Source of the DNA: Arthrobacter sp. Marseille-P9274
Lineage (GTDB): Bacteria; Actinomycetota; Actinomycetes; Actinomycetales; Micrococcaceae
NCBI RefSeq assembly: GCF_946892675.1
Contig: NZ_CAMPOV010000001.1
Coordinates: 1,462,033 to 1,526,032 of the forward strand
DNA length: 64,000 bases
Direction of reading: 5' to 3'
Positions 1-8,335 of this stretch are shown one piece after another; position 1 is the first letter of the stretch; each line of letters starts with the position of its first letter. Both the position numbers and the translations under genes were made by a program. The notes beneath the pieces are model-generated. The model saw only the letters and a program-made list of their open reading frames with translations. It ran no database searches and was not told the DNA's origin.

Positions 1-1
1 C

Positions 2-31
2 AACGCCTGGCTCGGCCCGCTCGAAGACTGA
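2..31 (+). CDS. C-terminal end of an upstream gene (partial)
   Basis: The first bases read in frame as NAWLGPLED followed by TGA, so they are probably the tail of a plus-strand gene that starts before the window. A GC-rich 29-bp gap then separates it from the convergent minus-strand gene. Nine residues are too few to name a family, so the call rests only on the open frame, the stop and the spacing. Confidence 0.35.
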   Translation, partial: NAWLGPLED

Positions 32-60
32 CCCGGCCCGGGGCACCCTCCGGCGAGGGA

Positions 61-294
61 CTAGACGGTGGCTTCCACGCGCAGGACCTTGCGGCGCAGC
101 CAGTACTTGCGGCCGCCGCCCATGTACAGCCGGGTACGGACCAGGTCCCACTTGCCGTACTCGGCGTGCTCGGCCAGCGCGCGGCGCGCTTCCTTCACGG
201 ATTCGCCCTTGGCCAGGGTCAGCACGAGGTACTCGTAGTCGCGGGCATGGTCACGCTCGCGCTGGCTCGTTCCGGTTCCGAATTGTTCCCTCAT
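61..294 (-). CDS. DUF5703 family protein
   Basis: This 77-residue basic protein resembles the small actinobacterial DUF5703 family, for which I know no assigned function. It starts at ATG (294), with an AGGG-type ribosome site just upstream. The body has a central helix-forming stretch (VKEARRALAEHAEYGKWDL) and a C-terminal cluster of Arg and Lys around 'GGGRKYWLRRKV'. It has no signal peptide or membrane segment, so it is probably cytoplasmic. It is divergent from the acidic protein at 346, and the two share a 51-bp promoter region. The family assignment is from memory of the sequence pattern; the function is unknown. Confidence 0.75.
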   Translation of the reverse strand: MREQFGTGTSQRERDHARDYEYLVLTLAKGESVKEARRALAEHAEYGKWDLVRTRLYMGGGRKYWLRRKVLRVEATV

Positions 295-308
295 TGCCCT
301 CCGATCTC

Positions 309-338
309 TTCACTTATTCTTCCCCCAACGGCTAACGT
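309..338 (+). promoter_or_regulatory. Probable promoter of the acidic small protein
   Basis: TTCACT (309-314) and TAACGT (333-338) are separated by 18 bp. The -10 hexamer ends 7 nt before the ATG at 346. The sequence between them is pyrimidine-rich with no Shine-Dalgarno motif, which suggests a leaderless mRNA. The prediction is from sequence alone. Confidence 0.45.
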
Positions 339-345
339 CTACTAC

Positions 346-636
346 ATGGCCATTGATCCGCGTGTCGCGCTCCAGTCATTCACCGCTGCCCTCGAAGAAC
401 ACCTTGCCGCCGCGTCCAGCCGGCGGGGAGAAAACGACCCGGCCGTGGAAGCGGCCTTTTCCTCCATCATGGAAACCTTCGAAGCCTATGAGGATGCACT
501 TTACGACGCCTTCGGCGAAGTTACACCCCTGGTGATTTACGACGAGACCGAGGACGAGGACCGCGACGAGCAGGAAGACGATTACGACGACGTCGCGGAC
601 CCGTTCGACGACGACCTGGAGATCGAGGAGAAGTAG
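346..636 (+). CDS. Conserved hypothetical acidic protein
   Basis: This is a 96-residue protein that I do not recognise beyond being typical of small conserved Micrococcaceae genes. The first half (MAIDPRVALQSF..., then an alanine-rich helix) is likely alpha-helical. The second half is a strongly acidic tail with runs of Asp and Glu (EDEDRDEQEDDYDD and DPFDDDLEIEEK), probably disordered. A longer frame opens upstream, but it would run through the divergent gene, so ATG at 346 is chosen. There is no ribosome site and the -10 hexamer lies 7 nt upstream, so translation is probably leaderless. No membrane segment or cysteine is present. The tail could bind basic partners, but that is only inference. 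Confidence 0.7.
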   Translation: MAIDPRVALQSFTAALEEHLAAASSRRGENDPAVEAAFSSIMETFEAYEDALYDAFGEVTPLVIYDETEDEDRDEQEDDYDDVADPFDDDLEIEEK

Positions 637-654
637 CCGGCGGCCGGCGCGGAC

Positions 655-1593
655 TCAGGCCGGCGTCGCCGAAATGTCGTCCAGGGCGGAGGCGATTTCG
701 GCGGGAATCCTCTTGGGCGCGGCCGCCAGGATCTGGTGCAGCTGTGCGGGCGTCCGCGGCCCGACCACCGCGGTGGCGATGCCCGGCTGGTCCAGTGCCC
801 AGCCCAGGGCGAGTTCCAGGGCCGGAATATCCAGCCCGCGCGCGGCCGTTGCCAGCGCCTCAGTGATCCGCGCCGAGCGCCCGGACAGATAGGGCTCGAC
901 GTAGGCGGCCCCCGTCTCGGAGCTGCCTCGCGAATCCGCCGGGATCCCGCCCCGGTATTTCCCGGTGAGCACGCCGCGGCCCAGCGGCGACCAGGCCATC
1001 ACGCCCGCCCCGAGGGCACGGGCCGCCGGAATGACCTCGCGCTCGGCGGTGCGCTTGAGCAGCGAGTACTCGGACTGGACGGCGACCAGCGGCACTGCGC
1101 TGATCGAGATGGCCCGCGCCAGCTGCCACCCGGAGTAATTCGACACGCCCACGTAGCGGGCCCGGCCGGATCCCACCGCGAACTCCAATGCGGACAGCGT
1201 TTCCTCCAGCGGGACATTGTCGTCCCAGCAGTCCACCAGCCACAGATCCAGGTACTCGGTGCCCAACCGCGCGAGGCTCGCGTCGAGGCTGCGCAGCATC
1301 GACCCGCGCGAGGCGTCGAGCTCGCGGGCGCCATCCCGGCGGACGATGCCCGCCTTCGAGACAATTGTCACTTCCTGCCGCGGCACCAGTTCGCCCAGGA
1401 AAGCGCCGATAATCGCTTCGCTCGCGCCATCGGCGTAGGCGGCCGCGGTATCCAGCAGCGAGCCTCCGGCCTCCAGGTAAGCCCGCAGCATGATGGCGGC
1501 GTGCTCTTCATCCGTGGTGTCGCCCCAGGTCATGGTGCCCAGCGAAAGATGCGGCACCTTCAGCCCGCTGTTGCCCAAGCGATTCTGCTCCAT
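655..1593 (-). CDS. Aldo/keto reductase family protein
   Basis: This 312-residue protein has the aldo/keto reductase TIM-barrel pattern and would be expected to use NADPH to reduce carbonyl groups in the cytoplasm. It shows the N-terminal 'LGTMTWG' turn, the Asp and Tyr of 'DTAAAYADGASE' (about residues 49-60), the Lys of 'VSKAG' and the cofactor-loop signatures 'GVSNYSG' and 'WSPLGRGVLTGKY'. The barrel strand that normally ends in the catalytic His reads 'DLWLVDCWDD', with Asp where His is usual, so activity or substrate range may be altered. ATG at 1593 is preferred over a TTG two codons upstream. The substrate is unknown. Confidence 0.88.
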   Translation of the reverse strand: MEQNRLGNSGLKVPHLSLGTMTWGDTTDEEHAAIMLRAYLEAGGSLLDTAAAYADGASEAIIGAFLGELVPRQEVTIVSKAGIVRRDGARELDASRGSMLRSLDASLARLGTEYLDLWLVDCWDDNVPLEETLSALEFAVGSGRARYVGVSNYSGWQLARAISISAVPLVAVQSEYSLLKRTAEREVIPAARALGAGVMAWSPLGRGVLTGKYRGGIPADSRGSSETGAAYVEPYLSGRSARITEALATAARGLDIPALELALGWALDQPGIATAVVGPRTPAQLHQILAAAPKRIPAEIASALDDISATPA

Positions 1594-1782
1594 GGGCAAA
1601 AGCCTACGGCCTCGCGTGCCGCAGGGCGGAACGGAACGCCTGATGACCGCGGGTCCACGGGCGAAAAGGCGAGGTCACCGCACGGACGGGCGCCGCCGTC
1701 GTACGCTGCCGGAATGGCCCGCAAACGCTGTCTGCGGCATCTCATCCCGCGGGCCGATCTTTCCCGGCGCCGGGGTGCCCGG

Positions 1783-1813
1783 TTCTGCCGGCACCCTGCC
1801 CGTGCTTTAAGGT
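1783..1813 (+). promoter_or_regulatory. Possible uppP promoter
   Basis: TAAGGT (1808-1813) lies 7 nt before the GTG start, with TTCTGC (1783-1788) 19 bp upstream as a weak -35. The AAGG inside the -10 could instead be a ribosome site, so leaderless initiation is possible but not certain. Confidence 0.3.
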
Positions 1814-1820
1814 CTAACTT

Positions 1821-2645
1821 GTGACTTGGCTTGAAGCGGCCTTCTTGGGACTGATCCAGGGCCTGACCGAATTCCTTCCGATTTCCTCCAGCGCCCATCT
1901 GCGCGTGGTGGGTGAGTTCCTGCCCGGTGCGGCCGACCCTGGTGCGGCCTTCACCGCGATCACGCAGCTGGGCACCGAGACCGCCGTGCTCATCTATTTC
2001 TGGAAGGACATCCTCAACATCGTCAAGGCGTGGTTCGGCTCGCTGACCGGCAAGGTCCCGCGGAACGACCCCGATGCACGGATGGGCTGGCTGGTCATCA
2101 TCGGCTCCCTCCCCATCGGGGTGCTCGGCCTGCTCTTCCAGGACCAGATCGAGGGCACCTTCCGGAGCCTCTGGATTGTCGCCACCATGCTGATCGTGTT
2201 CGGCCTGATCCTGGCCGTGGCGGACTCCATCGGCAAGCAGGTGCGGGCCCTGGACAAGCTCACCTACAAGCACGGCATCCTGTTCGGCCTGGCCCAAGCA
2301 CTGGCGCTGATTCCCGGTGTCTCCCGTTCCGGCGGTACGATCACTGCGGGGCTGCTGATGGGCTACACCCGCGAGGCAGCCGCACGCTACGCCTTCCTGC
2401 TGGCCATTCCGGCGGTGTTCGCGAGTGGTCTCTACCAGCTCTTCACCGGGCTGGACGAGCCGGGCCCGTACGGACCCGGCCCGACGGCGCTGGCCACCGT
2501 GGTGGCGTTCGTGGTCGGTTTCGTCATCATCGGGTGGTTCCTGAAGTTCGTGTCGACCCACAGCTACAAGCCCTTCGTCTGGTACCGGATCGGGCTGGGC
2601 TTGCTGCTCTACATTCTCTTGGGCATCGGCGCCATCAGCGCCTAA
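1821..2645 (+). CDS. uppP: Undecaprenyl-diphosphatase (UppP/BacA)
   Basis: This 274-residue integral membrane protein converts undecaprenyl diphosphate to the monophosphate carrier used for peptidoglycan and wall-polymer synthesis, and its overproduction is known to give bacitracin tolerance. Two family signatures are visible: the Glu/Ser-rich '[14 protein letters not shown]' near residues 14-27 and '[11 protein letters not shown]' near 165-175, which contains the active-site Arg. About eight hydrophobic segments cover the chain, as in the family, and the length is typical. It starts at GTG. It is followed at 53 bp by mshC on the same strand. The synthase for the same lipid (uppS) is at 54 kb in this window. 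Confidence 0.96.
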   Translation: MTWLEAAFLGLIQGLTEFLPISSSAHLRVVGEFLPGAADPGAAFTAITQLGTETAVLIYFWKDILNIVKAWFGSLTGKVPRNDPDARMGWLVIIGSLPIGVLGLLFQDQIEGTFRSLWIVATMLIVFGLILAVADSIGKQVRALDKLTYKHGILFGLAQALALIPGVSRSGGTITAGLLMGYTREAAARYAFLLAIPAVFASGLYQLFTGLDEPGPYGPGPTALATVVAFVVGFVIIGWFLKFVSTHSYKPFVWYRIGLGLLLYILLGIGAISA

Positions 2646-2697
2646 AGTACGACGGCGGTCCCACCGGGTCCGCAACACACACCGGAAGGAACATCAA

Positions 2698-3975
2698 TTG
2701 TTCGGTTGGAATGCGCGCCCCGTGCCGGAGATCCCCGGCGGCAACGATGGGCTGACGCTCTTCGACACGGCCGCCGGAAACCTGGTCGAGCTGGAGCGCT
2801 CCGATGTCGGATCGCTCTACGTCTGCGGCATCACCCCCTATGATGCGACCCACATGGGGCACGCGGCGACGTACGTCGCCTTCGACCTGCTGAACCGCTA
2901 CTGGCGCGACGCCGGACGCAATGTGCGGTACGTGCAGAACGTGACGGACGTCGACGACCCGCTGCTGGAGCGGGCCAAGGCGACCGGCGTGGACTGGGAG
3001 GCACTGGCCAAGGACCAGACCGACCTGTTCCGCGAGGACATGGAGGCCCTCAACGTCCTGCCGCCGGACCATTACATCGGTGCCGTTGAGTCCATCTCGT
3101 GGATCATTCCCGCGGTTGAACAGCTGCTGGAGGCCGGGCTGGCGTACCGCGTTGCCGGGACGGCCGGCGAGCCCGCCGGGGACGTGTACTTCGATTCCGT
3201 GGCCGCCGCGGGGGAGGGCTGGCACCTCGGCCTGACCTCGCGGCTGAGCGAGCAGGAGATGCTGCCGCTCTTCGCCGAACGCGGCGGGGATCCCGACCGG
3301 CCCGGCAAGCGGCATCCGCTGGACGCCCTGCTGTGGCGGGTGGCCCGCGAAGGCGAACCCAAATGGCCGGGCAATTCCCTGGGCGAGGGACGCCCGGGCT
3401 GGCACATCGAGTGCTCCATTATCGCGCGCCGCTTCCTCCCGGAGACGTTCGACGTCCAGGGCGGCGGCTCCGACCTGAGCTTCCCGCACCACGAGATGAG
3501 CGCCGGGCATGCCTACGCCCTGACCCACACGCCGCTGGCGAAGCACTTCGTGCACGCCGGCATGGTGGGCCTCGACGGCGAGAAGATGAGCAAGTCCAAA
3601 GGCAATCTCGTGCTCGTCTCGAAGCTGCGCGCGGCCGGCGAAGACCCGGCAGCGATCCGCACCGTTCTCCTCGGCCAGCATTACCGCAGCGACTGGTTCT
3701 GGACCGACGAGCTCCTTGAACAGGCACAGGCCCGGCTGGAGCTGTGGCGCGAGGCCGCCGGCGTCGGCGGCGCCGACGCTTCCGGGTTGGCGGAGGAAAT
3801 CCGCGCCGCCTTGTCGAATGACCTGGACGCGCCCTCCGCCCTGGACGCGGTGGACCGCTGGGCGCACTCCGTTACCGCCGCCGGCGTAGGCGGACGGGGT
3901 GCTGAAGTGCCCGGCGAAGCTGTGGCTGCTCCGGTGGCCGCGGTACTCGACGCCCTGCTCGGCATCCGCCTCTGA
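2698..3975 (+). CDS. mshC: Cysteine--GlcN-Ins ligase, mycothiol synthesis (MshC)
   Basis: MshC joins L-cysteine to 1-D-myo-inosityl 2-amino-2-deoxy-alpha-D-glucopyranoside using ATP, the penultimate step of mycothiol synthesis. The 425-residue chain is a cysteinyl-tRNA synthetase paralogue. It has Cys43 of 'YVCGITPYD' as a zinc ligand, the HxGH nucleotide motif 'HMGHA' at 52-56, and the 'KMSKS' loop near 295. It lacks the anticodon-binding extension of CysRS. The N-terminus '[13 protein letters not shown]' matches the family opening, which fixes the unusual TTG start at 2698, with the ribosome site GGAAGGA 8 nt upstream. It is the only mycothiol gene in the window. The assignment is secure by length and motifs. 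Confidence 0.96.
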   Translation: MFGWNARPVPEIPGGNDGLTLFDTAAGNLVELERSDVGSLYVCGITPYDATHMGHAATYVAFDLLNRYWRDAGRNVRYVQNVTDVDDPLLERAKATGVDWEALAKDQTDLFREDMEALNVLPPDHYIGAVESISWIIPAVEQLLEAGLAYRVAGTAGEPAGDVYFDSVAAAGEGWHLGLTSRLSEQEMLPLFAERGGDPDRPGKRHPLDALLWRVAREGEPKWPGNSLGEGRPGWHIECSIIARRFLPETFDVQGGGSDLSFPHHEMSAGHAYALTHTPLAKHFVHAGMVGLDGEKMSKSKGNLVLVSKLRAAGEDPAAIRTVLLGQHYRSDWFWTDELLEQAQARLELWREAAGVGGADASGLAEEIRAALSNDLDAPSALDAVDRWAHSVTAAGVGGRGAEVPGEAVAAPVAAVLDALLGIRL

Positions 3976-3989
3976 TCTACTGGCTTGTG

Positions 3990-4020
3990 CGGCGCCGGAA
4001 TCTTCGCGATCCCGGCGCCG
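3990..4020. terminator. Hairpin between convergent mshC and PAC2 genes
   Basis: CGGCGCCGG (3990-3998) pairs perfectly with CCGGCGCCG (4012-4020) around a 13-nt loop. It sits in the 66-bp space between two converging genes, so it could stop transcription from both sides. It has no T-run. Confidence 0.5.
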
Positions 4021-4041
4021 TGCCGAGCTCTTGCGGGTCCC

Positions 4042-4938
4042 TCAGTCCTTGCGGCGCTTCTTGAGATAACGCTCGAATTCCCGGGCGATCGACTCGCCCG
4101 TGGCCTCGGGCAGCTCGGCAGTGTCCTTGGCCTCCTCCAACTGGTGCACGTAGGCGGCAACTTCCGGATCCTCGACGGCCAGCTCGTTGACGCCGCGCTC
4201 CCAGGCCTCGGCTTCCTCCGTCAGCATGCTGGTGTCCAGCGGGAGCTGGAGGATGTCCTCCAAACGGTGCAGCAGCGCGAGCTCCGCCTTGGGGGAGGGC
4301 GCCTGTCCGACGTAATGCGGTACGGCCGCCCACAGCGAAACCGTGGGAATGCCGGCCAGGGAAGCCAGCTCCGAGAGCACACCGACGATTCCCGTCGGCC
4401 CCTCGTACTGGCTGGGCTCGGTGTTCAGCGCCTCGCGGATGCCGTCGTCCTCGCTGGTGGCGGTCACCGGGATAGGCCGGCTGTGCGGCACGTCCGCCAG
4501 CAGGGCGCCCACCAGGATCAGGCAGTCCACGTCCTGTTCCGTGGCATGGGCGAGCAGCTCGGCCGTGTAGGCCCGCCACCGGTAGGAGGGCTCGACGCCA
4601 TGGACGAAAACGACGTCCACGTCCGTCCCGGGAACGCTGCAGCGGGTGAGCTTGGTCGTGGGCCACTTGATCCGGCGTTCACCCGAGGCCGTGCGGCGAA
4701 CCATCGGGCGGGTGAACTGGAAGTCGTAGTAGAGGTCCGGGTCGATGCTGGCGACCTTCCGCCCGTCCCAGATCCGGCTCAGGTACTTCACCGCGTCCGT
4801 GGCGGCCTCCCCGGCATCATTCCAGCCTTCGAAGGCGGCCACCATCACGGTCAGCTTCCGCTGCGGCTGGCCTTCTTCCTGCTGGCGCGGGAAGAGGGAA
4901 CGCAGTCCCCGAGCCTCGTTGTTGTCCTGTGTGCTCAC
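4042..4938 (-). CDS. PAC2 family protein
   Basis: This 298-residue cytoplasmic protein belongs to the PAC2 family, named for its relationship to the eukaryotic proteasome assembly chaperone 2 fold. Its actinobacterial role is not established. The typical opening 'MVAAFEGWNDAGEAA' (about residues 31-45) is visible, followed by 'DPDLYYDFQFTRP', a 'VFVHGVEPSYRW' block and 'LVGALLADVPHSRP'. The C-terminus is a Glu/Lys-rich helix ending in 'YLKKRRKD'. It starts at GTG (4938) with a GAAGAG ribosome site. It lies 3 kb upstream of the proteasome genes, but on the opposite strand and outside their operon, so a chaperone role is conjecture. Confidence 0.9.
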   Translation of the reverse strand: MSTQDNNEARGLRSLFPRQQEEGQPQRKLTVMVAAFEGWNDAGEAATDAVKYLSRIWDGRKVASIDPDLYYDFQFTRPMVRRTASGERRIKWPTTKLTRCSVPGTDVDVVFVHGVEPSYRWRAYTAELLAHATEQDVDCLILVGALLADVPHSRPIPVTATSEDDGIREALNTEPSQYEGPTGIVGVLSELASLAGIPTVSLWAAVPHYVGQAPSPKAELALLHRLEDILQLPLDTSMLTEEAEAWERGVNELAVEDPEVAAYVHQLEEAKDTAELPEATGESIAREFERYLKKRRKD

Positions 4939-5112
4939 CTCTTCACCCTAAACCGAAGGCTCTTCGGTTGTCAGGGAAGTCGGGTTTCAATTCGCGTGCC
5001 GGCGTAACGGCGTCCCCGCAGCTCCACCACAGGGTCGCCGGTGCGTTCCCGCTGCCTCCCCAGTGCGTTCCCGGTGCGTCCCCGCCGCGGGGAGCCACCG
5101 TAGACTGGGACC

Positions 5113-5847
5113 ATGCCTGATGCTTCCCGCCCCGCCGAGGTGCCCGCCGATGAGCCCCGCCTGCACGCCGTCCTGTGGGACATGGATGGCACCTTGGTGG
5201 ACACCGAGCCGTACTGGATCGAAGCCGAAACGGAGCTCGTCAAGAGCTTCGGCGGCACCTGGTCCTACGAGCTCGGCCGCACTCTGGTCGGCAACGCGCT
5301 GCCGTCCTCCGCAGCGGTCCTCCAACAGGCCGGGGTGGAACTGCCGGTCCGCGACATCATCGACCGCCTGATCACGGCCGTGGTCGAGCGGGTGCGGCAC
5401 CGGATCCCGTGGCGGCCGGGAGCGCGCGAACTGCTGGCCGAACTGCGCGAGGCCGGTATTCCCACGGCCCTGGTCACGATGTCCGAGAAGGTGCTGGCCG
5501 AGGAAGTCGTTGCCGCCCTCCCGCCGGACAGCTTCAGGCTGCTGGTCACCGGGGACATGGTGGTGCATGGCAAGCCGCATCCCGAGCCTTATCAGCGCGC
5601 CTTCGACGCGCTTTCGGCCGATCACCCGGAGCTCCGCAAGGACCGCGCCGTCGCACTGGAGGACTCCGTGCCCGGCGCCACCTCGGCACAGGCGGCGGGG
5701 CTCGTGACCGTGGCCATACCGCACGTCGTACCCGTACCGGCAGCGGCCGGGCGGATCCTGTGGTCCACCCTTGCGCACAAGGGAATCACCGACCTGGAAC
5801 GGCTGCTCGACGCCACCGAAGCCGTTCCGGCGGAAGCGACCGCATGA
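5113..5847 (+). CDS. HAD family phosphatase/phosphoglucomutase-like hydrolase
   Basis: This 244-residue HAD-superfamily enzyme belongs to the beta-phosphoglucomutase/phosphatase subgroup. Motif I is 'DMDGTLVDTEP' (about residues 24-34), with the nucleophilic Asp and the acid/base Asp. Motif II is the 'TALVTMS' segment, motif III is around 'HGKPHPEPY', and motif IV is 'ALEDSVPGATSAQAAG'. The helical cap between motifs I and II is of the C1 type. The substrate cannot be read from the sequence. Its stop overlaps the start of the next gene (ATGA), so the phosphatase and the membrane protease are translationally coupled. Confidence 0.9.
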   Translation: MPDASRPAEVPADEPRLHAVLWDMDGTLVDTEPYWIEAETELVKSFGGTWSYELGRTLVGNALPSSAAVLQQAGVELPVRDIIDRLITAVVERVRHRIPWRPGARELLAELREAGIPTALVTMSEKVLAEEVVAALPPDSFRLLVTGDMVVHGKPHPEPYQRAFDALSADHPELRKDRAVALEDSVPGATSAQAAGLVTVAIPHVVPVPAAAGRILWSTLAHKGITDLERLLDATEAVPAEATA

Positions 5848-7025
5848 GCGCGGCTCCGCATACCGGCGGCTCGCCGGACACCGGGAATTCGAGCCCGACG
5901 CCGAAGCCCAAGCGCAGCGAAGGCATCCCGCTGGGCCGGATCGCGGGCGTGCCCATCGTACTGGCCTACTCCTGGTTCATCATTGCGGCCTTCATCGTGA
6001 TCGCCTTCGGGCCGCAGGTCCAGCAGGGCATCCCCGGGCTCGGGGCCGGCGCCTACTTCGTTGCGCTGGGCTATGCGTTGCTGCTGCTCTTCTCGGTGTT
6101 GGTGCATGAACTGGCGCACGCGGTCAGTGCCCGGATCTTCGGCTGGCCGACGGCGCGGATCGTGTTGAACCTCTGGGGCGGCCACACGCAGTTCGAGAGT
6201 TTCAAGGCCACGCCGGGCAAGTCCCTGATCGTCGCCCTGTCCGGTCCGGCAGCGAACTTTGCGCTGGCCGGAGCCGGGGTGCTGGTGCTGCCGCTTATGC
6301 GCGGCAGCGCGGTGGGCTATCTGCTCACGGACATCTTCATCTGGGCCAACTTCTTGGTGGCGCTGTTCAACATCCTGCCCGGGCTGCCGCTCGACGGCGG
6401 CCGGCTGGTGGAATCCGCCGTGTGGCGCGTAACCGGAAGCCAGGAGAAGGGCACGCTCGCGGCAGGTTGGGCCGGCCGCATCATCGTGGTGCTGACCGTG
6501 CTGGCGGTCATCGGCTGGCCGCTGCTCATGGGCCGCGAGCCAAGCCTCCAGATCGTCGTGATCATGGTGCTCGTCGGAAGCTTCCTGTGGATGGGCGCCA
6601 GTGCCTCGATAGCGAACGCCAGGCTGCGGCTTCGGCTGCCGCAGGTCTTCGCCGGAGCACTGAAGAGGCCGGCGGTCGGCGTTCCGGCGACAGCGACTGT
6701 CGCCCAGGTCAGGGACGCCCTGCAGCGGAACCCGGGCACCGCCGTCGTCCTGACGGCCGCGACCGGGCAGCCGGAGGCGATCGTGGATTCCGTCGCGCTG
6801 CAGCACGTTCCCGAGGCCAGCGCCGCGGCCACGTCGGCGACCGCCGCCGCCCGGTCGCTCGCTCCGGGGGCGTATGTCCCGGAGTGGGCGTCCGGCCAGG
6901 AACTGGTCCAGTACCTGGCCGGGCTGGGTGGCACGGAGTACGCCGTGGTGGACCAGCACGGGTACGTCACCGGGCTGCTCGACCAGGCCACCGTGGTCCG
7001 CGCCATCACCGGCAAGGACTCCTGA
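5844..7025 (+). CDS. Site-2 protease family (M50) metalloprotease
   Basis: This is a 393-residue intramembrane zinc protease. The HExxH motif appears as 'VHELAHA' within a hydrophobic segment (about residues 88-94), and the third ligand is the Asp of 'NILPGLPLDGGRLV' (about 176-189). Six or so membrane segments span residues 30-260. The remaining C-terminal part is soluble and looks like a pair of degenerate CBS-type repeats ('VPATATVAQVRDAL' and 'GTEYAVVDQHGYVTGLL'), as in SpoIVFB-like proteases. It starts at ATG 5844, overlapping the phosphatase stop by 4 bp, and trmI follows 106 bp later. The target is unknown; the family cleaves membrane-bound anti-sigma factors and similar proteins. Confidence 0.9.
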   Translation: MSAAPHTGGSPDTGNSSPTPKPKRSEGIPLGRIAGVPIVLAYSWFIIAAFIVIAFGPQVQQGIPGLGAGAYFVALGYALLLLFSVLVHELAHAVSARIFGWPTARIVLNLWGGHTQFESFKATPGKSLIVALSGPAANFALAGAGVLVLPLMRGSAVGYLLTDIFIWANFLVALFNILPGLPLDGGRLVESAVWRVTGSQEKGTLAAGWAGRIIVVLTVLAVIGWPLLMGREPSLQIVVIMVLVGSFLWMGASASIANARLRLRLPQVFAGALKRPAVGVPATATVAQVRDALQRNPGTAVVLTAATGQPEAIVDSVALQHVPEASAAATSATAAARSLAPGAYVPEWASGQELVQYLAGLGGTEYAVVDQHGYVTGLLDQATVVRAITGKDS

Positions 7026-7131
7026 AACCGGCCCACGGCCGAAGAAGCGGCTGAAGAACAGGCCGCCGCCAGCATAGAATCATCACGCCCGTTCGTACGG
7101 GATTCTGCCACCAACCGGAAGTAGCCGAACC

Positions 7132-8184
7132 ATGAGCCCTGCCACCACCCCGACCGGAGCCGAACAGCGCCGCGGCCCCTTCCGCCCCGGCGAACGCGCC
7201 CAGTTGACGGACGAAAAGGGCCGGATGAACACCGTCACGCTGACCCCGGGCGGAGCCTTCCACACTCACAAGGGGCTGCTGGCCCACGACGCCGTGATCG
7301 GCCAGCCCGAGGGCAGCATCGTCGTGAACGACACCGGCCACCGGTACCAGGTGCTGCGGCCCCTGCTCTCGGACTTCGTGCTCTCGATGCCGCGCGGCGC
7401 CGCCGTGGTTTATCCGAAGGACGCCGGCCAGATCATCACCATGGCCGACATCTTCCCCGGTGCGCGTGTGGTCGAGGCGGGCGTCGGGTCCGGCGCGCTG
7501 AGCATCTCGCTGCTGCGGGCCGTGGGGGACCACGGCTACCTGCACTCGTTCGAACGGCGCGAGGAGTTCGCCGACGTGGCCCGGGGAAACGTGGAAACCA
7601 TCTTCGGCGGGGCGCACCCTGCGTGGAAGGTCAGCATCGGCGACTTCCAGGAAGAGGTCGTGAAGCAGGAGGCGGCCGGCAGCGTCGACCGTGTCGTGCT
7701 GGACATGCTTGCCCCGTGGGAGTGCCTGGACGCGGTGGCCACGGTGCTGGCGCCCGGGGGTGTCTGGATCAGCTATGTGGCGACGGTGACCCAGCTCTCC
7801 CGCACGGCGGAGGCCATCAGGGCCGACGGCCGTTTCACCGAGCCCGACGCCTGGGAGTCGATGGTCCGCGGCTGGCACCTGGAAGGACTGGCCGTGCGCC
7901 CGGACCACCGGATGGTGGCCCACACGGGCTTCCTGCTCACCGCGCGCCGGCTGGCCGAAGGGGTCACGGGCATCACGCCCAAGCGCCGGCCGTCCAAGAC
8001 GGAGTTCACCGATGAGGATCTGCAGACGTGGACCCCGCGCGACGGCGACTGGAGCCCGGAGACGCTCGGCGAACGCGTCGTCTCCGACCGCAAGCTCCGC
8101 CGCGCCGCCAAGGACGCCGCCTCGACGGTCCAGCGGGGCGCCTTCAAGGGCACCGAATCGCCGGGCGACCAAAAGGACGTTTAA
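7132..8184 (+). CDS. trmI: tRNA (adenine-58-N1)-methyltransferase TrmI
   Basis: TrmI methylates N1 of A58 in the T-loop of tRNAs using S-adenosylmethionine. The 350-residue protein has an N-terminal beta domain (to about residue 75), then a Rossmann methyltransferase domain with the SAM motif 'VVEAGVGSGALSISLL' near residues 109-124, 'HSFERREEFADVA' for the ribose ligand, and 'DRVVLDMLAPWE' as the catalytic-strand region. The C-terminal 60 residues are a charged extension seen in actinobacterial homologues. In many actinobacteria this gene directly precedes the proteasome ATPase, as here (arc starts 151 bp downstream). Confidence 0.95.
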   Translation: MSPATTPTGAEQRRGPFRPGERAQLTDEKGRMNTVTLTPGGAFHTHKGLLAHDAVIGQPEGSIVVNDTGHRYQVLRPLLSDFVLSMPRGAAVVYPKDAGQIITMADIFPGARVVEAGVGSGALSISLLRAVGDHGYLHSFERREEFADVARGNVETIFGGAHPAWKVSIGDFQEEVVKQEAAGSVDRVVLDMLAPWECLDAVATVLAPGGVWISYVATVTQLSRTAEAIRADGRFTEPDAWESMVRGWHLEGLAVRPDHRMVAHTGFLLTARRLAEGVTGITPKRRPSKTEFTDEDLQTWTPRDGDWSPETLGERVVSDRKLRRAAKDAASTVQRGAFKGTESPGDQKDV

Positions 8185-8266
8185 ACCCCGGCTGGGCTGG
8201 GCATTTTAGCCTGTTTTGTGCCGGATGGAATTACCCAAAGTACTTCAGCGTTTCCTTCTCAAATAG

Positions 8267-8296
8267 GTGTCACGCCGGGACATCGGCGGTTAGGGT
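8267..8296 (+). promoter_or_regulatory. Possible promoter of the arc-dop-pup-prcBA-pafA operon
   Basis: TAGGGT (8291-8296) lies 40 bp before the arc start, with the poor -35 candidate GTGTCA (8267-8272) 18 bp upstream. A good ribosome site, GAGAGAAGG, follows before the start codon. The -35 is weak, so only the -10 is persuasive. Confidence 0.3.
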
Positions 8297-8335
8297 TCTA
8301 GGAAGGGTCCCGACTCGAGAGAGAAGGTTGCGGTG

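Noticed and set aside
1560-2678. Long minus-strand frame opposite uppP
   Set aside because: It overlaps uppP, whose motifs are clear, and has low-complexity Gln/Arg/Gly composition typical of antisense frames in high-GC DNA.
4967-4992. Possible PafBC-type damage promoter (TTGTCA)
   Set aside because: The downstream -10 expected for the mycobacterial PafBC motif is missing at the right spacing.
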